Below the pieces are notes generated by a model. That model searched no databases. It saw only the letters and a list, made by a program, of their open reading frames with translations, and was not told the origin of the DNA. The position numbers and the translations under genes are program-made. From Gammaproteobacteria bacterium (GTDB lineage: Bacteria > Pseudomonadota > Gammaproteobacteria > Legionellales > Legionellaceae): a stretch of 54,946 nucleotides of DNA. Location of the stretch: positions 1-54,946 of the forward strand of contig JAHZKG010000002.1 in assembly GCA_022600515.1 (NCBI GenBank), read 5' to 3'. Shown piece by piece: positions 7,995-16,446 of this stretch; position 1 is the first letter of the stretch; each line of letters begins with the position of its first letter.

Positions 7995-8024
7995 TTGACA
8001 AGTAATTTTGTATTAAGGTGTAAT
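7995..8024 (+). promoter_or_regulatory. Sigma-70-like promoter for the MFS gene
   Basis: A perfect TTGACA (7995-8000) is followed after 18 bp by TGTAAT (8019-8024). The predicted start leaves a leader of about 20 nt before the TTG start codon at 8054. Confidence 0.7.
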
Positions 8025-8053
8025 GGTTTTTTTTAAAAATCTGTGGTGATGTC

Positions 8054-9331
8054 TTGAGCACAAATGTAACTTTCTCTGAAACGCATAAAAAATCAACAGC
8101 TTATTTTATTTTCTTATTAGCAACCGCTTTTTATTTGTATGAGTTTATTTTGCAAGTGGCCCCTAGTGTTATGGCTGCCCCAATGATGAAGACGTTTGGT
8201 GTATCGGCAAGTGGCTTTGGAATGATTTCTGCTTTTTATTTCTATGCTTATGCGCCCATGCAATTACCGGCAGGATTATTATTTGATAGATATGGGCCAC
8301 GTAAGCTGATGACAGCGGCCTTGTTTTTTTGTGCAACAGGATCCATATTTTTTGCTTTAACCAGCAGTATAGTAACAGCTGCGGCTGGGCGTTTTATGAT
8401 AGGTTTTGGTTCGGCATTTTCATTTATTGGTGCTTTGGTGCTTTTATCGCGCTGGTTTCCACCCACCTATTTTGCAATTCTTGCAGGTACCGCACAATTT
8501 ATGAGTTCTGTCGGGGCTATGTTTGGTGAGCGCCCATTGGCAATGCTTATTAACGCTGTAGGATGGCGTGAAGCGAGTTTTATTTTGGGAGGGATTGGTT
8601 TCTTCCTGGCTATTTTATTTTGGATATTTATTCGTGATTACCCTGATCAGCCAACACAAGCCATGCCAAAAGAAAGTTTTAGAGAAGAATGGAAGCGTTT
8701 GCGGGCGGTTTGTGGCAGAAAATATACCTGGATAACCGGTGCATATGCCTGCACAATTTGGACACCCATTGCTGTTTTTGCAGGGCTTTGGGGGATTCCT
8801 TATCTTCAAGTTAAGTTTAATATTGGCTTATTATCCGCATCAACAATGTGCAGTATGATTTGGCTTGCTATTGGGCTTGGGAGCCCTATGTTTGGCTGGA
8901 TGAGTGATAAATTAAATAGCAGACGACTTATTCTTGGACTTAGCGCATCACTTGGGTTGTTTGCAACGACATGCGTCTTGTATGTGCCTGGTATTTCAAT
9001 GCATACAATGTATTTTATTTTGTTTTTAATGGGCTTAGGTGCAACCGGTCAAACAGTTAGTTTTGCCGTGGTTAAAGATAATAATGATCCCAGCTTAGTT
9101 GGCACAGCCTGTGGGTTTAATAATTTATCGGTTGTTATTGGTGCCGCGGTTTTTCAACCATTGGTTGGTGTGGTACTACATCACTTTGGCGATTTTTCTG
9201 TAATTGATGGTGTGTCTGTATATGGCCTTCAAGGGTACCTGAAAGGCTTGCTTATTATGCCGTTAAGTTATTTAATTAATCTATTGCTGGTGCTCTTTGT
9301 TTTGAAAGAATCGCACCCTGATCGAGTATAA
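8054..9331 (+). CDS. Major facilitator superfamily transporter
   Basis: The 425-residue protein has about 12 hydrophobic segments. The loop between helices 2 and 3 carries the MFS signature (GLLFDRYGPRKLM), and a related loop follows helix 8 (GWMSDKLNSRR). The frame has no usable ATG, and the TTG at 8054 follows GGTGATG. The N-terminal LYEFILQVAPSVMA resembles inner-membrane MFS permeases common in Legionella and Coxiella relatives. The substrate is unknown. It lies 16 bp upstream of ruvC on the same strand and may share its transcript. Confidence 0.88.
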   Translation: MSTNVTFSETHKKSTAYFIFLLATAFYLYEFILQVAPSVMAAPMMKTFGVSASGFGMISAFYFYAYAPMQLPAGLLFDRYGPRKLMTAALFFCATGSIFFALTSSIVTAAAGRFMIGFGSAFSFIGALVLLSRWFPPTYFAILAGTAQFMSSVGAMFGERPLAMLINAVGWREASFILGGIGFFLAILFWIFIRDYPDQPTQAMPKESFREEWKRLRAVCGRKYTWITGAYACTIWTPIAVFAGLWGIPYLQVKFNIGLLSASTMCSMIWLAIGLGSPMFGWMSDKLNSRRLILGLSASLGLFATTCVLYVPGISMHTMYFILFLMGLGATGQTVSFAVVKDNNDPSLVGTACGFNNLSVVIGAAVFQPLVGVVLHHFGDFSVIDGVSVYGLQGYLKGLLIMPLSYLINLLLVLFVLKESHPDRV

Positions 9332-9347
9332 AACGAAGGATTTATGT

Positions 9348-9845
9348 GTGACGGTTATACTAGGGATTGACCCCGGATCGCGTATTACAGGGTATGGATT
9401 AATTCGAAGTATTGGGAATGAGATAAAATACATTGATAGTGGATGTATTCGAACCACAACAGATACAGGCTTAAGCGGACGTCTGCTGGATATTTTTGAT
9501 GGTATTCGGCAGATTATGGCGGCGTTTAAACCAGACGAAGTGGCTGTAGAGCAAGTTTTTATGCATCAAAACGTCAATACAGCGCTTAAATTAGGACATG
9601 CTCGAGGTGTGGCAATGGTTGCTGCAGCCTCCCCAGTGTTAGCTGTGGCTGAATATTCACCGAGAGAAGTAAAAAAAGCTGTTGCAGGCTATGGTGCTGC
9701 GGATAAAGAGCAGGTAAAACAAATGGTCATGCGTTTGCTGATGCTTTCAAAGGCGCCTCAAATCGATGCCTCGGATGCATTAGCAGTTGCCATTTGTCAT
9801 AGTCACGCGAAACAAAGTAATTTATTTAGGAGTAAATGCATATGA
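9348..9845 (+). CDS. ruvC: Holliday junction resolvase RuvC
   Basis: RuvC is the endonuclease that cuts Holliday junctions in the RuvABC pathway. The protein has 165 residues and all four acidic catalytic residues: D8 (GIDPGS), E68 (VAVEQVF), D140 and D143 (IDASDALAVA). The start is GTG at 9348 with AAGGA nine bases upstream. It overlaps the start of ruvA by four bases (ATGA), so the two are translationally coupled. ruvB, which normally follows, is not in the window. Confidence 0.97.
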   Translation: MTVILGIDPGSRITGYGLIRSIGNEIKYIDSGCIRTTTDTGLSGRLLDIFDGIRQIMAAFKPDEVAVEQVFMHQNVNTALKLGHARGVAMVAAASPVLAVAEYSPREVKKAVAGYGAADKEQVKQMVMRLLMLSKAPQIDASDALAVAICHSHAKQSNLFRSKCI

Positions 9846-10432
9846 TAGGTTGGCTTAAAGGTGAAGTAATTGATAAACGACAACCCGGAAAGCTTGTGCT
9901 TGATGTTGCAGGGGTTGGATATGATGTTGATATTTCATTGCCTTCTTTTTTTGAAGTTGAGGCGATTGATGGACCGGTTAGTTTACATATTCATACATTG
10001 GTGCGAGAAGATGCGTTTATTTTATACGGATTTTTAGCACTTGAAGAGCGCGCCTTATTCCGTGCATTAATACGCGTCAATGGTGTAGGCCCTAAATTGG
10101 CAATTGCTATCTTATCGAGTATTAGACCGGATGAGTTTGTTAGTTGTATCCGCCAAGAAAATGCAGCGCTACTGACAAAATTACCGGGGATTGGAAAGAA
10201 AACAGCTGAACGCTTGGTTGTTGAGATGAAAGATAGATTAGATAATATTGGCGAGTATGCTTCACCTGAGCTCAATATACCACAAGGGCATGCGGATGAA
10301 GCGGTGAAAGCGCTGCAAGCATTGGGTTATAAACCACAAGAAGCGAATAAAGTAGTTAAAGCATTAGATGACGGAGACAAAACCTGTGAGCAATTGATTC
10401 GAGAAGGGCTCCAGAGTCTTGCTATACGATAG
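9842..10432 (+). CDS. ruvA: Holliday junction DNA helicase subunit RuvA
   Basis: RuvA binds four-way junctions and loads the RuvB motor. I chose the second of two nearby ATGs (9842, peptide MIGWLKGEV) because the family starts MIGxLxG and AGGAG lies nine bases upstream. That gives 196 residues. The order is OB domain (1-65), tandem helix-hairpin-helix motifs (VNGVGPKLAIAIL and LPGIGKKTAERLV) and the C-terminal domain III (ADEAVKALQALGYKPQEA) that contacts RuvB. Its last 11 bases overlap the 3' end of the convergent histidine kinase gene. Confidence 0.97.
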   Translation: MIGWLKGEVIDKRQPGKLVLDVAGVGYDVDISLPSFFEVEAIDGPVSLHIHTLVREDAFILYGFLALEERALFRALIRVNGVGPKLAIAILSSIRPDEFVSCIRQENAALLTKLPGIGKKTAERLVVEMKDRLDNIGEYASPELNIPQGHADEAVKALQALGYKPQEANKVVKALDDGDKTCEQLIREGLQSLAIR

Positions 10433-11852
10433 TTTTTTTACTGTGCTTCGGGCTGCATGGAAAATAAATGCGAATAATTAACCCGCTATGGGTTTTAGGG
10501 GTGCTAAGCTCTATCTGAGCGTCGTGTAGTCCTGCTATTTGCTTCACAATAGCAAGACCAAGACCGCTCCCTGAATTTTTGTTGCCGATTACACGGAAAA
10601 AACGTTCAAACACACGTGCTTGCAGTTCGTTAGGAATGCCAGGCCCATTATCAGCAATTTCTAACATGGCACGTTTTTTGTGATGTTTTACACTGACAGT
10701 AATTAAGCCGTTTTCAGGGGTGCAATGAATCGCATTATCGATTAGGTTGCGTATTAAGATGCAAAGCGCTGTATTATTGCCTTGAAACGATGGGGTATTC
10801 TTATCTGCCTGAAATTCAAGATCAAGTTTTTTCTCGATGGCTTTAGGTGCTAGCATGGTGAGCATGTCGCGTGTGATTTTAATTAAGTTGACGGATTCAA
10901 ATCCCATTACACTGGGTAAGTCGGGCACAAGGCGATTCATGGTTAGTAATTGCTGAACAATATGAGTGCTGCGGTTAACGCTTGCAATTAGCTTCTTAAG
11001 CGCAATGTTTTTTTCGCTGGTTTCATGTGCTTTTAAAGCAACTTGTGCTTGTGCTTTAATGGCAGCAAGTGGGGTCCTTAACTCGTGTGCTGCATCTGCT
11101 GCAAAACGTTTTTCACGTTCAAATCCCTCCTGCAATCTATAAAAAAGTTTGTTGAGCTCATCAATCATAGGTTTTATTTCGTCAGGAGCTGATTTCAAGC
11201 TTACGGGTTCAAGGTGGGTTGGTGCGCGATGAGCCACCTCTTTGGCAACGTTATTAATACTTGCAAGACCGCGGCCAATAATAATCCAAATAAGTAAACC
11301 AGACAGCGGGAAGGTCAGTAACATAATATATAAATCATCTTGCGCGATGTGTCGTGCTAAGTCATTACGTGTTTCATAATGATCCGCTAAAATAAGGCGT
11401 GAGCCAGACTCTTCACTTAATGTACTAAAAACACGCCAGTGCTGTTTATCAATTAATTGATTGCTAAAGCCATTAGGGATTTTTTTGGATAAAAGGTTCG
11501 GGGCATTTGGGGAGTGCAAGAGCTCTTTACCTTGCTGAGACCATATTTGAAAGCTAAAACGATGGCTATACTTTTCGGTGGATAAAGGATCTGAATTCAA
11601 AGAAGAGAGGTAAGTTGTTATTTTAAGAGGAATTTTTTCTAGCGTGGTTTGTATGTCTTTCAGTGCGTCTGGATCAGTGGTTTTTTTTAAGAGTGCTTCA
11701 TAAGATAAGCCTGAAACGGCCATTAAGGCGTCTAAGTGCTTTTCAATGTCTTTTTGATCGAGATAATAGTTTCCAATAGCATTTAATGTTGTGGTGATGG
11801 CAATGGCTAAAAGTAAATTAATCAGCAGGAATTTTCGAATTGACGTTTTCAC
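10422..11852 (-). CDS. Sensor histidine kinase (QseC/PmrB type)
   Basis: This 476-residue inner-membrane kinase has a transmembrane helix at about 7-29, a periplasmic region of about 140 residues, a second helix at about 176-193 and a linker. The HisKA domain follows, with H256 in AADAAHELRTPL. The HATPase domain shows the N box (LIDNAIHCTPENG), G1 (ADNGPGIP), the F box (FERFFR) and G2 (GSGLGLAIVKQI). All catalytic motifs are intact. It is nine bases downstream of its response regulator. The signal cannot be deduced. Similarity by motif is to QseC/PmrB-like kinases. Confidence 0.92.
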   Translation of the reverse strand: MKTSIRKFLLINLLLAIAITTTLNAIGNYYLDQKDIEKHLDALMAVSGLSYEALLKKTTDPDALKDIQTTLEKIPLKITTYLSSLNSDPLSTEKYSHRFSFQIWSQQGKELLHSPNAPNLLSKKIPNGFSNQLIDKQHWRVFSTLSEESGSRLILADHYETRNDLARHIAQDDLYIMLLTFPLSGLLIWIIIGRGLASINNVAKEVAHRAPTHLEPVSLKSAPDEIKPMIDELNKLFYRLQEGFEREKRFAADAAHELRTPLAAIKAQAQVALKAHETSEKNIALKKLIASVNRSTHIVQQLLTMNRLVPDLPSVMGFESVNLIKITRDMLTMLAPKAIEKKLDLEFQADKNTPSFQGNNTALCILIRNLIDNAIHCTPENGLITVSVKHHKKRAMLEIADNGPGIPNELQARVFERFFRVIGNKNSGSGLGLAIVKQIAGLHDAQIELSTPKTHSGLIIRIYFPCSPKHSKKTIV

Positions 11853-11861
11853 AGGCCATCC

Positions 11862-12530
11862 CTACACATTGGTGTTTTTTTCAGCGATGTAACCAATGCC
11901 ACGAATGGTACGAATAAAGTCGGCATTGAGTTTTTTTCGTAAATTATGAATGTGTACTTCCAGTACATTGCTGTCTAAATTTTCATCCCAACCATAGATA
12001 CTTTGCATGAGCTGTTCTCGGGATAAAGCATGCCCGTGGTTTTCAAGCAGCTTTTGAAGGAGTGCAAATTCTCGTCGAGATATATTAACTTCTGTGTCTT
12101 CAAGAAAAACAGTATGCGCTGAAGGATCAAGTATTATGTTTCTATAATGAATGATGGTGTCCGCACGTCCTTGTGAGCGTCGAATGAGTGCACGAATTCG
12201 TGCACTTAATTCGTTTAAGTCGAAAGGCTTGATCATGTAATCATCAGCGCCTGCATCTAAGCCTGCAACGCGATTTTCGATGGATTCGTGGGCTGTTAGG
12301 ATAATAACTGGTGTTGTATTACCAGCATGGCGAATGCTTTTTAATAGGTCGAGTCCTGAGCGTTTTGGTAATGAGAGATCTAAAATAATCAGTTCAAATG
12401 ACTCAATATGAAGTGCTACGCCAGCAGATTCACCGTCTTTTAGCCAGTCGACTACATAGCCAAATTGCATGAGCCCTGTTTTAACGGCATCGCCCAGCAG
12501 TTCATCATCTTCTATGAGTAACAAGCGCAT
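11862..12530 (-). CDS. OmpR/PhoB-family response regulator
   Basis: The 222-residue regulator has a receiver domain with the acidic pair at 8-9 (LIEDDE), phospho-acceptor D51 (IILDLSLP), the switch Thr (ILTAHE) and Lys (IKPFD). A C-terminal winged helix follows, with REFALLQKLLENHGHALSREQL and EVHIHNLRKKL. It is the partner of the downstream kinase and most resembles QseB/PmrA-type regulators. Target genes are not evident. It is first in the two-gene unit and 36 bp downstream of yciB. Confidence 0.94.
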   Translation of the reverse strand: MRLLLIEDDELLGDAVKTGLMQFGYVVDWLKDGESAGVALHIESFELIILDLSLPKRSGLDLLKSIRHAGNTTPVIILTAHESIENRVAGLDAGADDYMIKPFDLNELSARIRALIRRSQGRADTIIHYRNIILDPSAHTVFLEDTEVNISRREFALLQKLLENHGHALSREQLMQSIYGWDENLDSNVLEVHIHNLRKKLNADFIRTIRGIGYIAEKNTNV

Positions 12531-12566
12531 GATATTGCTCTCCCTTAACCAAGCATTTGTTTAAGC

Positions 12567-13136
12567 TTAATCTTGAATTTGGGGCTTCGGTATTTTAGAG
12601 TCTGTAACTGGCATTTTTGCGTGTTTTGCAAGATAGAGCGCTTGCAATAATACAAACAGCAAGGTGCATCCTCCACCGCCAAATAATTTAAAGTTTACCC
12701 AGGTATTGGTGTTATAATGATGTGCAACATATAGATTAGCAAAACCCATCAGTAGAAAAAAGCCTGACCAGGCAAGACTAAGGCGTTTCCAAATTGCTTT
12801 GGGTAGCTGAATATTATTTTCCATAATTTTTTGAATTATGGGTTTTTTTCCAATATACGTTGAGCCTAAAAATAAAATGGATGACAGCCAGTAAATAGCC
12901 GTTGGTTTCCATTTGATAAACCAGGGGTTATGAAAAAATAAAGTGGCGCCACCCAGCACAAGAATCATGGCAAGGCTTATGACATGCAGTTTTTCGTAAC
13001 GTTGGTATTTTATTCTATAAATAAGCACTTGTAATATTGAAAGGATGATCGCAACGGTTGTTGCAGTATAGATGCCAAATAGTTTAAAGCAGATGAAAAA
13101 AATAAGAATAGGAAAAAAGTCAAACAGTAGTTTCAT
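12567..13136 (-). CDS. yciB: Inner-membrane protein YciB (septation protein A family)
   Basis: YciB is a polytopic inner-membrane protein linked to cell-envelope synthesis and septation. I start at the ATG at 13136 ([14 protein letters not shown]), the conserved family N-terminus, and not the ATG four codons upstream. This gives 189 residues with five or six hydrophobic segments. Conserved features are FKWKPTxIYW-like ([14 protein letters not shown]), the [16 protein letters not shown] segment, and [11 protein letters not shown]. The last residues are hydrophilic. Confidence 0.92.
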   Translation of the reverse strand: MKLLFDFFPILIFFICFKLFGIYTATTVAIILSILQVLIYRIKYQRYEKLHVISLAMILVLGGATLFFHNPWFIKWKPTAIYWLSSILFLGSTYIGKKPIIQKIMENNIQLPKAIWKRLSLAWSGFFLLMGFANLYVAHHYNTNTWVNFKLFGGGGCTLLFVLLQALYLAKHAKMPVTDSKIPKPQIQD

Positions 13137-13282
13137 GGAATCCAACATATCGTATTAAACATGGTAATTCAGTATAGCATAAGTGGTTTCAATAAAAGAA
13201 TTTGCAGGCTACCAAACAGCTTTTCATTTACTTGTAAGGTTAAATATGTTACAGTATGTGAAATTATTGTTTCGAGGTTTCA

Positions 13283-14338
13283 ATGAGCATAATTCAATCT
13301 TGTAATCTATTAGATCAAGTAAAAAAGATAAAGTCTTCCGATGCCCGTGGCATTGTTCCTAAAGCGTGCTACACACGTTCTTATACTAAAACGTTTCTTT
13401 GGCTTGGGTTAGATCTTTTATTTTTCATGTTGGGTATGTATCTTGTTTTTGCGAATCCTTATGCTGGATTTAAATTACTAGGTGGTATGATTTCAGGTGT
13501 TGCCACAGCCATGTTCTTTGTATGGGCTCATGATGCAGCGCACGGCACTTTATTTAAAAACAAGCAAGTGGCTGAGTTATTAGGAACCCTTGCGATGTTG
13601 CCTTCTTTAAATATTTATCGCATGTGGGCTTACGGACATAATAGAGTACATCATGGATTCACCTCTTTTTCACCCATGGATTGGATTTGGCGTCCGTTTA
13701 CAGCCAAGAAATATCAAAAGCTTTCACGCTTTCAAAAGCTATTATATCGTATTGAACGTAGTTTTTTCACCTGCGCTTTTCATTATTTACGCCGTGTTTG
13801 GTGGGCTGAAATGCTGGGTTTCAATCCAGGAAAAGACAAAAAACAACAGCATTATTATCGTGATGGTAAGCATTTTGTGGCGATTTATGTCGCGATTATG
13901 TCAGTCATGGCCTATGTTTTTGCTGGTGGATTAATCGGTGTTTTTGCAGCTATTATCTTACCGTTTATTGTATTTAATTATTTTATTGCGATGATTGTCT
14001 ATTTGCATCATACACATCCAGACATTCCTTTTTTTGATGTGAAAAGCGAGTGGTCTCAAGTGGTCGGCGCATTATATTGCAGCACGATTATTAAATGCTC
14101 GAAACCAGCCCAAATATTACTGCATCATATTATGACACATATTCCGCATCATCTAGATGTTCGTATTCCGTTTTATCATTTGCCAGAAGCATATGAAGCA
14201 TTAAAAAAAGAATACGGCCAGTATATTCATGAATATGAATTCAAATGGTCTTATGTCTTAAATATCTTTAAGCAATGCAAAGTATATGATTTTGAAAATA
14301 AAATCTGGATGACTTTTGAAGAAGCTGAATCATATTAA
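13283..14338 (+). CDS. Membrane fatty acid desaturase family protein
   Basis: This 351-residue diiron membrane enzyme carries the three histidine boxes of the FA_desaturase family: HDAAH at 83-87, HNRVHH at 119-124, and HHIMTHIPHH at 281-290. Hydrophobic segments flank the boxes (about 40-80 and 200-243). The family inserts double bonds into acyl chains or related lipids. Chain position and substrate cannot be told from sequence. Its C-terminal part (LPEAYEALKKEYG) fits bacterial delta-12-like members. It stands alone beside an accessory region rich in IS remnants. Confidence 0.88.
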   Translation: MSIIQSCNLLDQVKKIKSSDARGIVPKACYTRSYTKTFLWLGLDLLFFMLGMYLVFANPYAGFKLLGGMISGVATAMFFVWAHDAAHGTLFKNKQVAELLGTLAMLPSLNIYRMWAYGHNRVHHGFTSFSPMDWIWRPFTAKKYQKLSRFQKLLYRIERSFFTCAFHYLRRVWWAEMLGFNPGKDKKQQHYYRDGKHFVAIYVAIMSVMAYVFAGGLIGVFAAIILPFIVFNYFIAMIVYLHHTHPDIPFFDVKSEWSQVVGALYCSTIIKCSKPAQILLHHIMTHIPHHLDVRIPFYHLPEAYEALKKEYGQYIHEYEFKWSYVLNIFKQCKVYDFENKIWMTFEEAESY

Positions 14339-14355
14339 TTGGATTGAATACTGAC

Positions 14356-14511
14356 ATGATGAGACCAACGGGTTTAACGTCTAGAGTTTTAGCTGCGACA
14401 GCTTCGCAACAAGCAGAGAAAGCATTTCTTCTCAAAGCGGCATCACGTCCTAAGTTCACTACTAAAGCTGGAACTATACCCATCGCTAACGGAGTTGCGA
14501 ACTTAGGCTAA
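14356..14511 (+). CDS. Small hypothetical ORF, 51 residues
   Basis: Two adjacent ATGs (14356 and 14359) open a 51-codon frame ending at the TAA at 14509-14511. The peptide is basic and Ala-rich (MMRPTGLTSRVLAATASQQA...) with no recognised domain and no clear ribosome binding site. It lies 17 bp after the desaturase and directly before a broken transposase, so it may be the 5' end of a gene destroyed by the insertion. It may also not be expressed. Confidence 0.25.
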   Translation: MMRPTGLTSRVLAATASQQAEKAFLLKAASRPKFTTKAGTIPIANGVANLG

Positions 14512-14541
14512 ATATGATCAAATGCGCGCACGAACAAAAGA

Positions 14542-15137
14542 CTTACAGTACAAGAACGTACAAACTTAATCACTAAGATCAAATAAAAACCATATATATA
14601 ATAGACCGGATAAAAGCAGTTCTTCTTTATGACAAAGGCTACAGCTATGCGAAAGTAGCTGAAATACGGTTACTTGATTATGAAACAATTCGACGCCACG
14701 CCAGCAATTGTTTTCTTAAAAATCAATTGCCCCCTAAAAATGGTGGAAGCGTAAGCCATATCAGTTTACAAGACTCGAAACGATTGAAAGCCCATCTTCG
14801 TGAAAAAACTTATCTTTATGTCAAAGAGATTTGTGCTTATGTTAAATCCGATTTCAACCTAACCTATACGCGAAGTGGGATGCCAAAATGGGTGCAAGCG
14901 AACGGTTTTCGGTATAAAAAACCGCATGATATACCTGCAAAAGCAGACGAGGCCAAGTAAGAAGCGTTTATTGAATACTATGAACAGCTAAAATATGACC
15001 TTCCCAAGAACGAAGCAATTTATTTTTTAGATGCATCGCATCCCCAACATCAAACAAAATTGACCTATGCTTGGATGGCAAAAGGCGTTCGAAAACCAGA
15101 AAAAATGACGATTTGTGAAAAAAAAGTCAATTTATAG
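14542..15137 (+). pseudogene. IS630-family transposase, degenerate
   Basis: The N-terminal part reads LTVQERTNLITKIK in one frame. After stops and a frameshift near 14585-14600 the gene continues as DRIKAVLLYDKGYSYAKVAE and LLDYETIRRH, the helix-turn-helix signature of IS630-type transposases. A nonsense codon interrupts the frame at 14958-14960. It then continues in frame to IYFLDASHPQHQTK, which contains the second catalytic Asp, and ends at 15137 without the final catalytic Glu region. At least one frameshift, one nonsense mutation and a 3' truncation make this a dead copy. Confidence 0.8.
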
Positions 15138-15175
15138 TCATTTGATTTTTAAATGACTTATTCCCAGTGCCTACC

Positions 15176-15252
15176 TAACGCGACTTGTTCGCGTTATCCA
15201 GTTGATTGACTCATGTTGACTGGATGCCGTGGACAAGCCACGGCACGTAGCG
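15176..15252. repeat. Dispersed palindromic intergenic repeat, copy B
   Basis: The right arm reads CTGGATGCCGTGG-ACAAG-CCACGGCACG with a seven-base stem. The left arm (CGCGACTTGTTCGCGTTATCCAG) is roughly its inverse. It shares TGGATRCC and the ACAAG-type loop with copies at 7491-7570 and 41497-41575, while the stem bases differ in a compensated way. Confidence 0.7.
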
Positions 15253-15689
15253 ATTTTCTGATGGTTCACTTAATAATCAAATTACTATAAGCGTTTGAAC
15301 GGCTTTGCTTCCTAGCTCATAAAATAAACATTTCGTAAGGTAGCTGATTATCCAGCATGATATTCGTAATAGCATGACGAAAACACTCATTTTTTTAGCC
15401 ACCATCATGCCCAATAAATACGCTAAGAAAAAAGAATGGAAAGTTCCGACGCCGAACGTCATGGAAGGCTGAAGGCCGAGGCGTTTAGTCCGAGATAGCC
15501 TTCGATTTTTTAACCAGCCGGCAGGGCTGTACAAAATCTTTATGCAGGCGTAGAGTTATTGGGAGGACATTTTTCCTGGCGCGTTTAGCGAAAAAATGTC
15601 AGACGCAGGACAGTCGAGGCCAAAATAGTTGCCGCGTTGGCGAGTCGATTTCGGGGACTTGGATGTCCCAGAATCTATCACGAGGTAGC
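15253..15689. other. Unassigned segment between two IS remnants, part of it G+C-rich
   Basis: No convincing gene lies in these 437 bp. From about 15445 onward the G+C content is visibly higher than in the surrounding DNA. Open frames exist only on the minus strand (15277-15534 and 15599-15892), lack ribosome binding sites and recognisable domains, and the second runs antisense through the ISAs1 remnant. Several short inverted pairs occur, for example GACATTTTT (about 15566) with AAAAATGTC (about 15592). It could be decayed mobile DNA or a structured RNA-bearing element. Confidence 0.4.
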
Positions 15690-15884
15690 GGCACTCTTGG
15701 GGTTCTTGATGTGTCTTTCAGAGATGATGAATCCAGAGTGCGTCGTGATAATGCTCCTGAAAACATGGCTGTATTTAGACATGTTTTCAGGAGCATTACG
15801 CAAGGAAAAGCCGTGAAAGCTAAGCGCTTCAAAGCAACGCTCCAAGCTGAATATGCGCAGGAAGTACTAGAGAATATTTTTTGA
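15690..15884 (+). pseudogene. ISAs1-family transposase, C-terminal remnant
   Basis: From about 15702 the frame reads VLDVSFRDDESRVRRDNAPE, then NMAVFRH, then KRFKATLQAEYAQEVL. This is the characteristic C-terminus of ISAs1-family (H-repeat-associated) transposases, in which xWVLDVxFxED and NMAxxRR are conserved. The sequence before the VLDV motif does not match the family, so the N-terminal roughly 300 residues are lost. The frame ends at the TGA at 15882-15884. Confidence 0.75.
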
Positions 15885-15963
15885 TCACTCATGCGTTTGC
15901 CCTGGCTATATACCCATTAGACATCAAAATAGGTGTAGATAGATCGCATCACGTCAATAATAT

Positions 15964-16296
15964 TTAAAAACAGCTTAAATTTAACGATATTTCATCTTCA
16001 TCGTCACTTTTGGTCTCAGGTGATTCCGAATAAAAAAGATTGTCTCGACCCGTCATTCCATTGCTCCGCACCCACGTCCTCACTGAGGGGTCGTTTTTTA
16101 GTCTATCTGATGCGAAGTTAATTGCATCCCCATTTTGAATCACTGCAGATAAAACAATATCGTGATTATCACGTAGAGCATTTGATGCATGCTCAAGATT
16201 AAGTCCGTTATGTCTAACTGCCGACAAAACAAGCACAAAATCATTTTTAACTAATGTAGGGGCGTTTGATAAATTCTCATATAAAAAACAAGTCAT
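15964..16296 (-). CDS. DUF4116 repeat protein
   Basis: This 110-residue protein consists mostly of DUF4116-type repeats of about 25 residues: FVLVLSAVRHNGLNLEHAS, then HDIVLSAVIQNGDAINFAS, then a shorter third unit (VRTWVRSNG). DUF4116 repeats are helical, of unknown function, and are frequent in large accessory proteins of Legionella-like bacteria. The C-terminal tail is acidic (SDDEDE). No secretion signal or membrane segment is seen. A paralogue lies about 210 bp upstream on the same strand, and the two probably arose by duplication. Confidence 0.7.
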   Translation of the reverse strand: MTCFLYENLSNAPTLVKNDFVLVLSAVRHNGLNLEHASNALRDNHDIVLSAVIQNGDAINFASDRLKNDPSVRTWVRSNGMTGRDNLFYSESPETKSDDEDEISLNLSCF

Positions 16297-16446
16297 GATT
16301 TAACATCTTTTATTAATTAAATATCAGAAGGGTACTAGGCTGCCAATTACTATACTTTAATTAAAGTATAAATCAATACGCCATCCCCATTTCTTATAGA
16401 CATAGATGCCGGCCTTGCGCGAGCCTGACAGCTTATGTGGGTGGCG

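Noticed and set aside
15138..15158. GTCATTT/AAATGAC hairpin as a terminator for the IS630 remnant
   Set aside because: Seven-base AT-rich stem with no T-run, next to a dead gene.
15277..15534. 85-residue minus-strand frame (MYSPAGWLKNRRL...)
   Set aside because: No ribosome binding site or known domain, and it lies in the composition-shifted unexplained segment between two IS remnants. Treated as a chance frame.
15599..15892. 97-residue minus-strand frame
   Set aside because: It runs antisense through the ISAs1 transposase remnant, whose protein motifs on the plus strand are clear.
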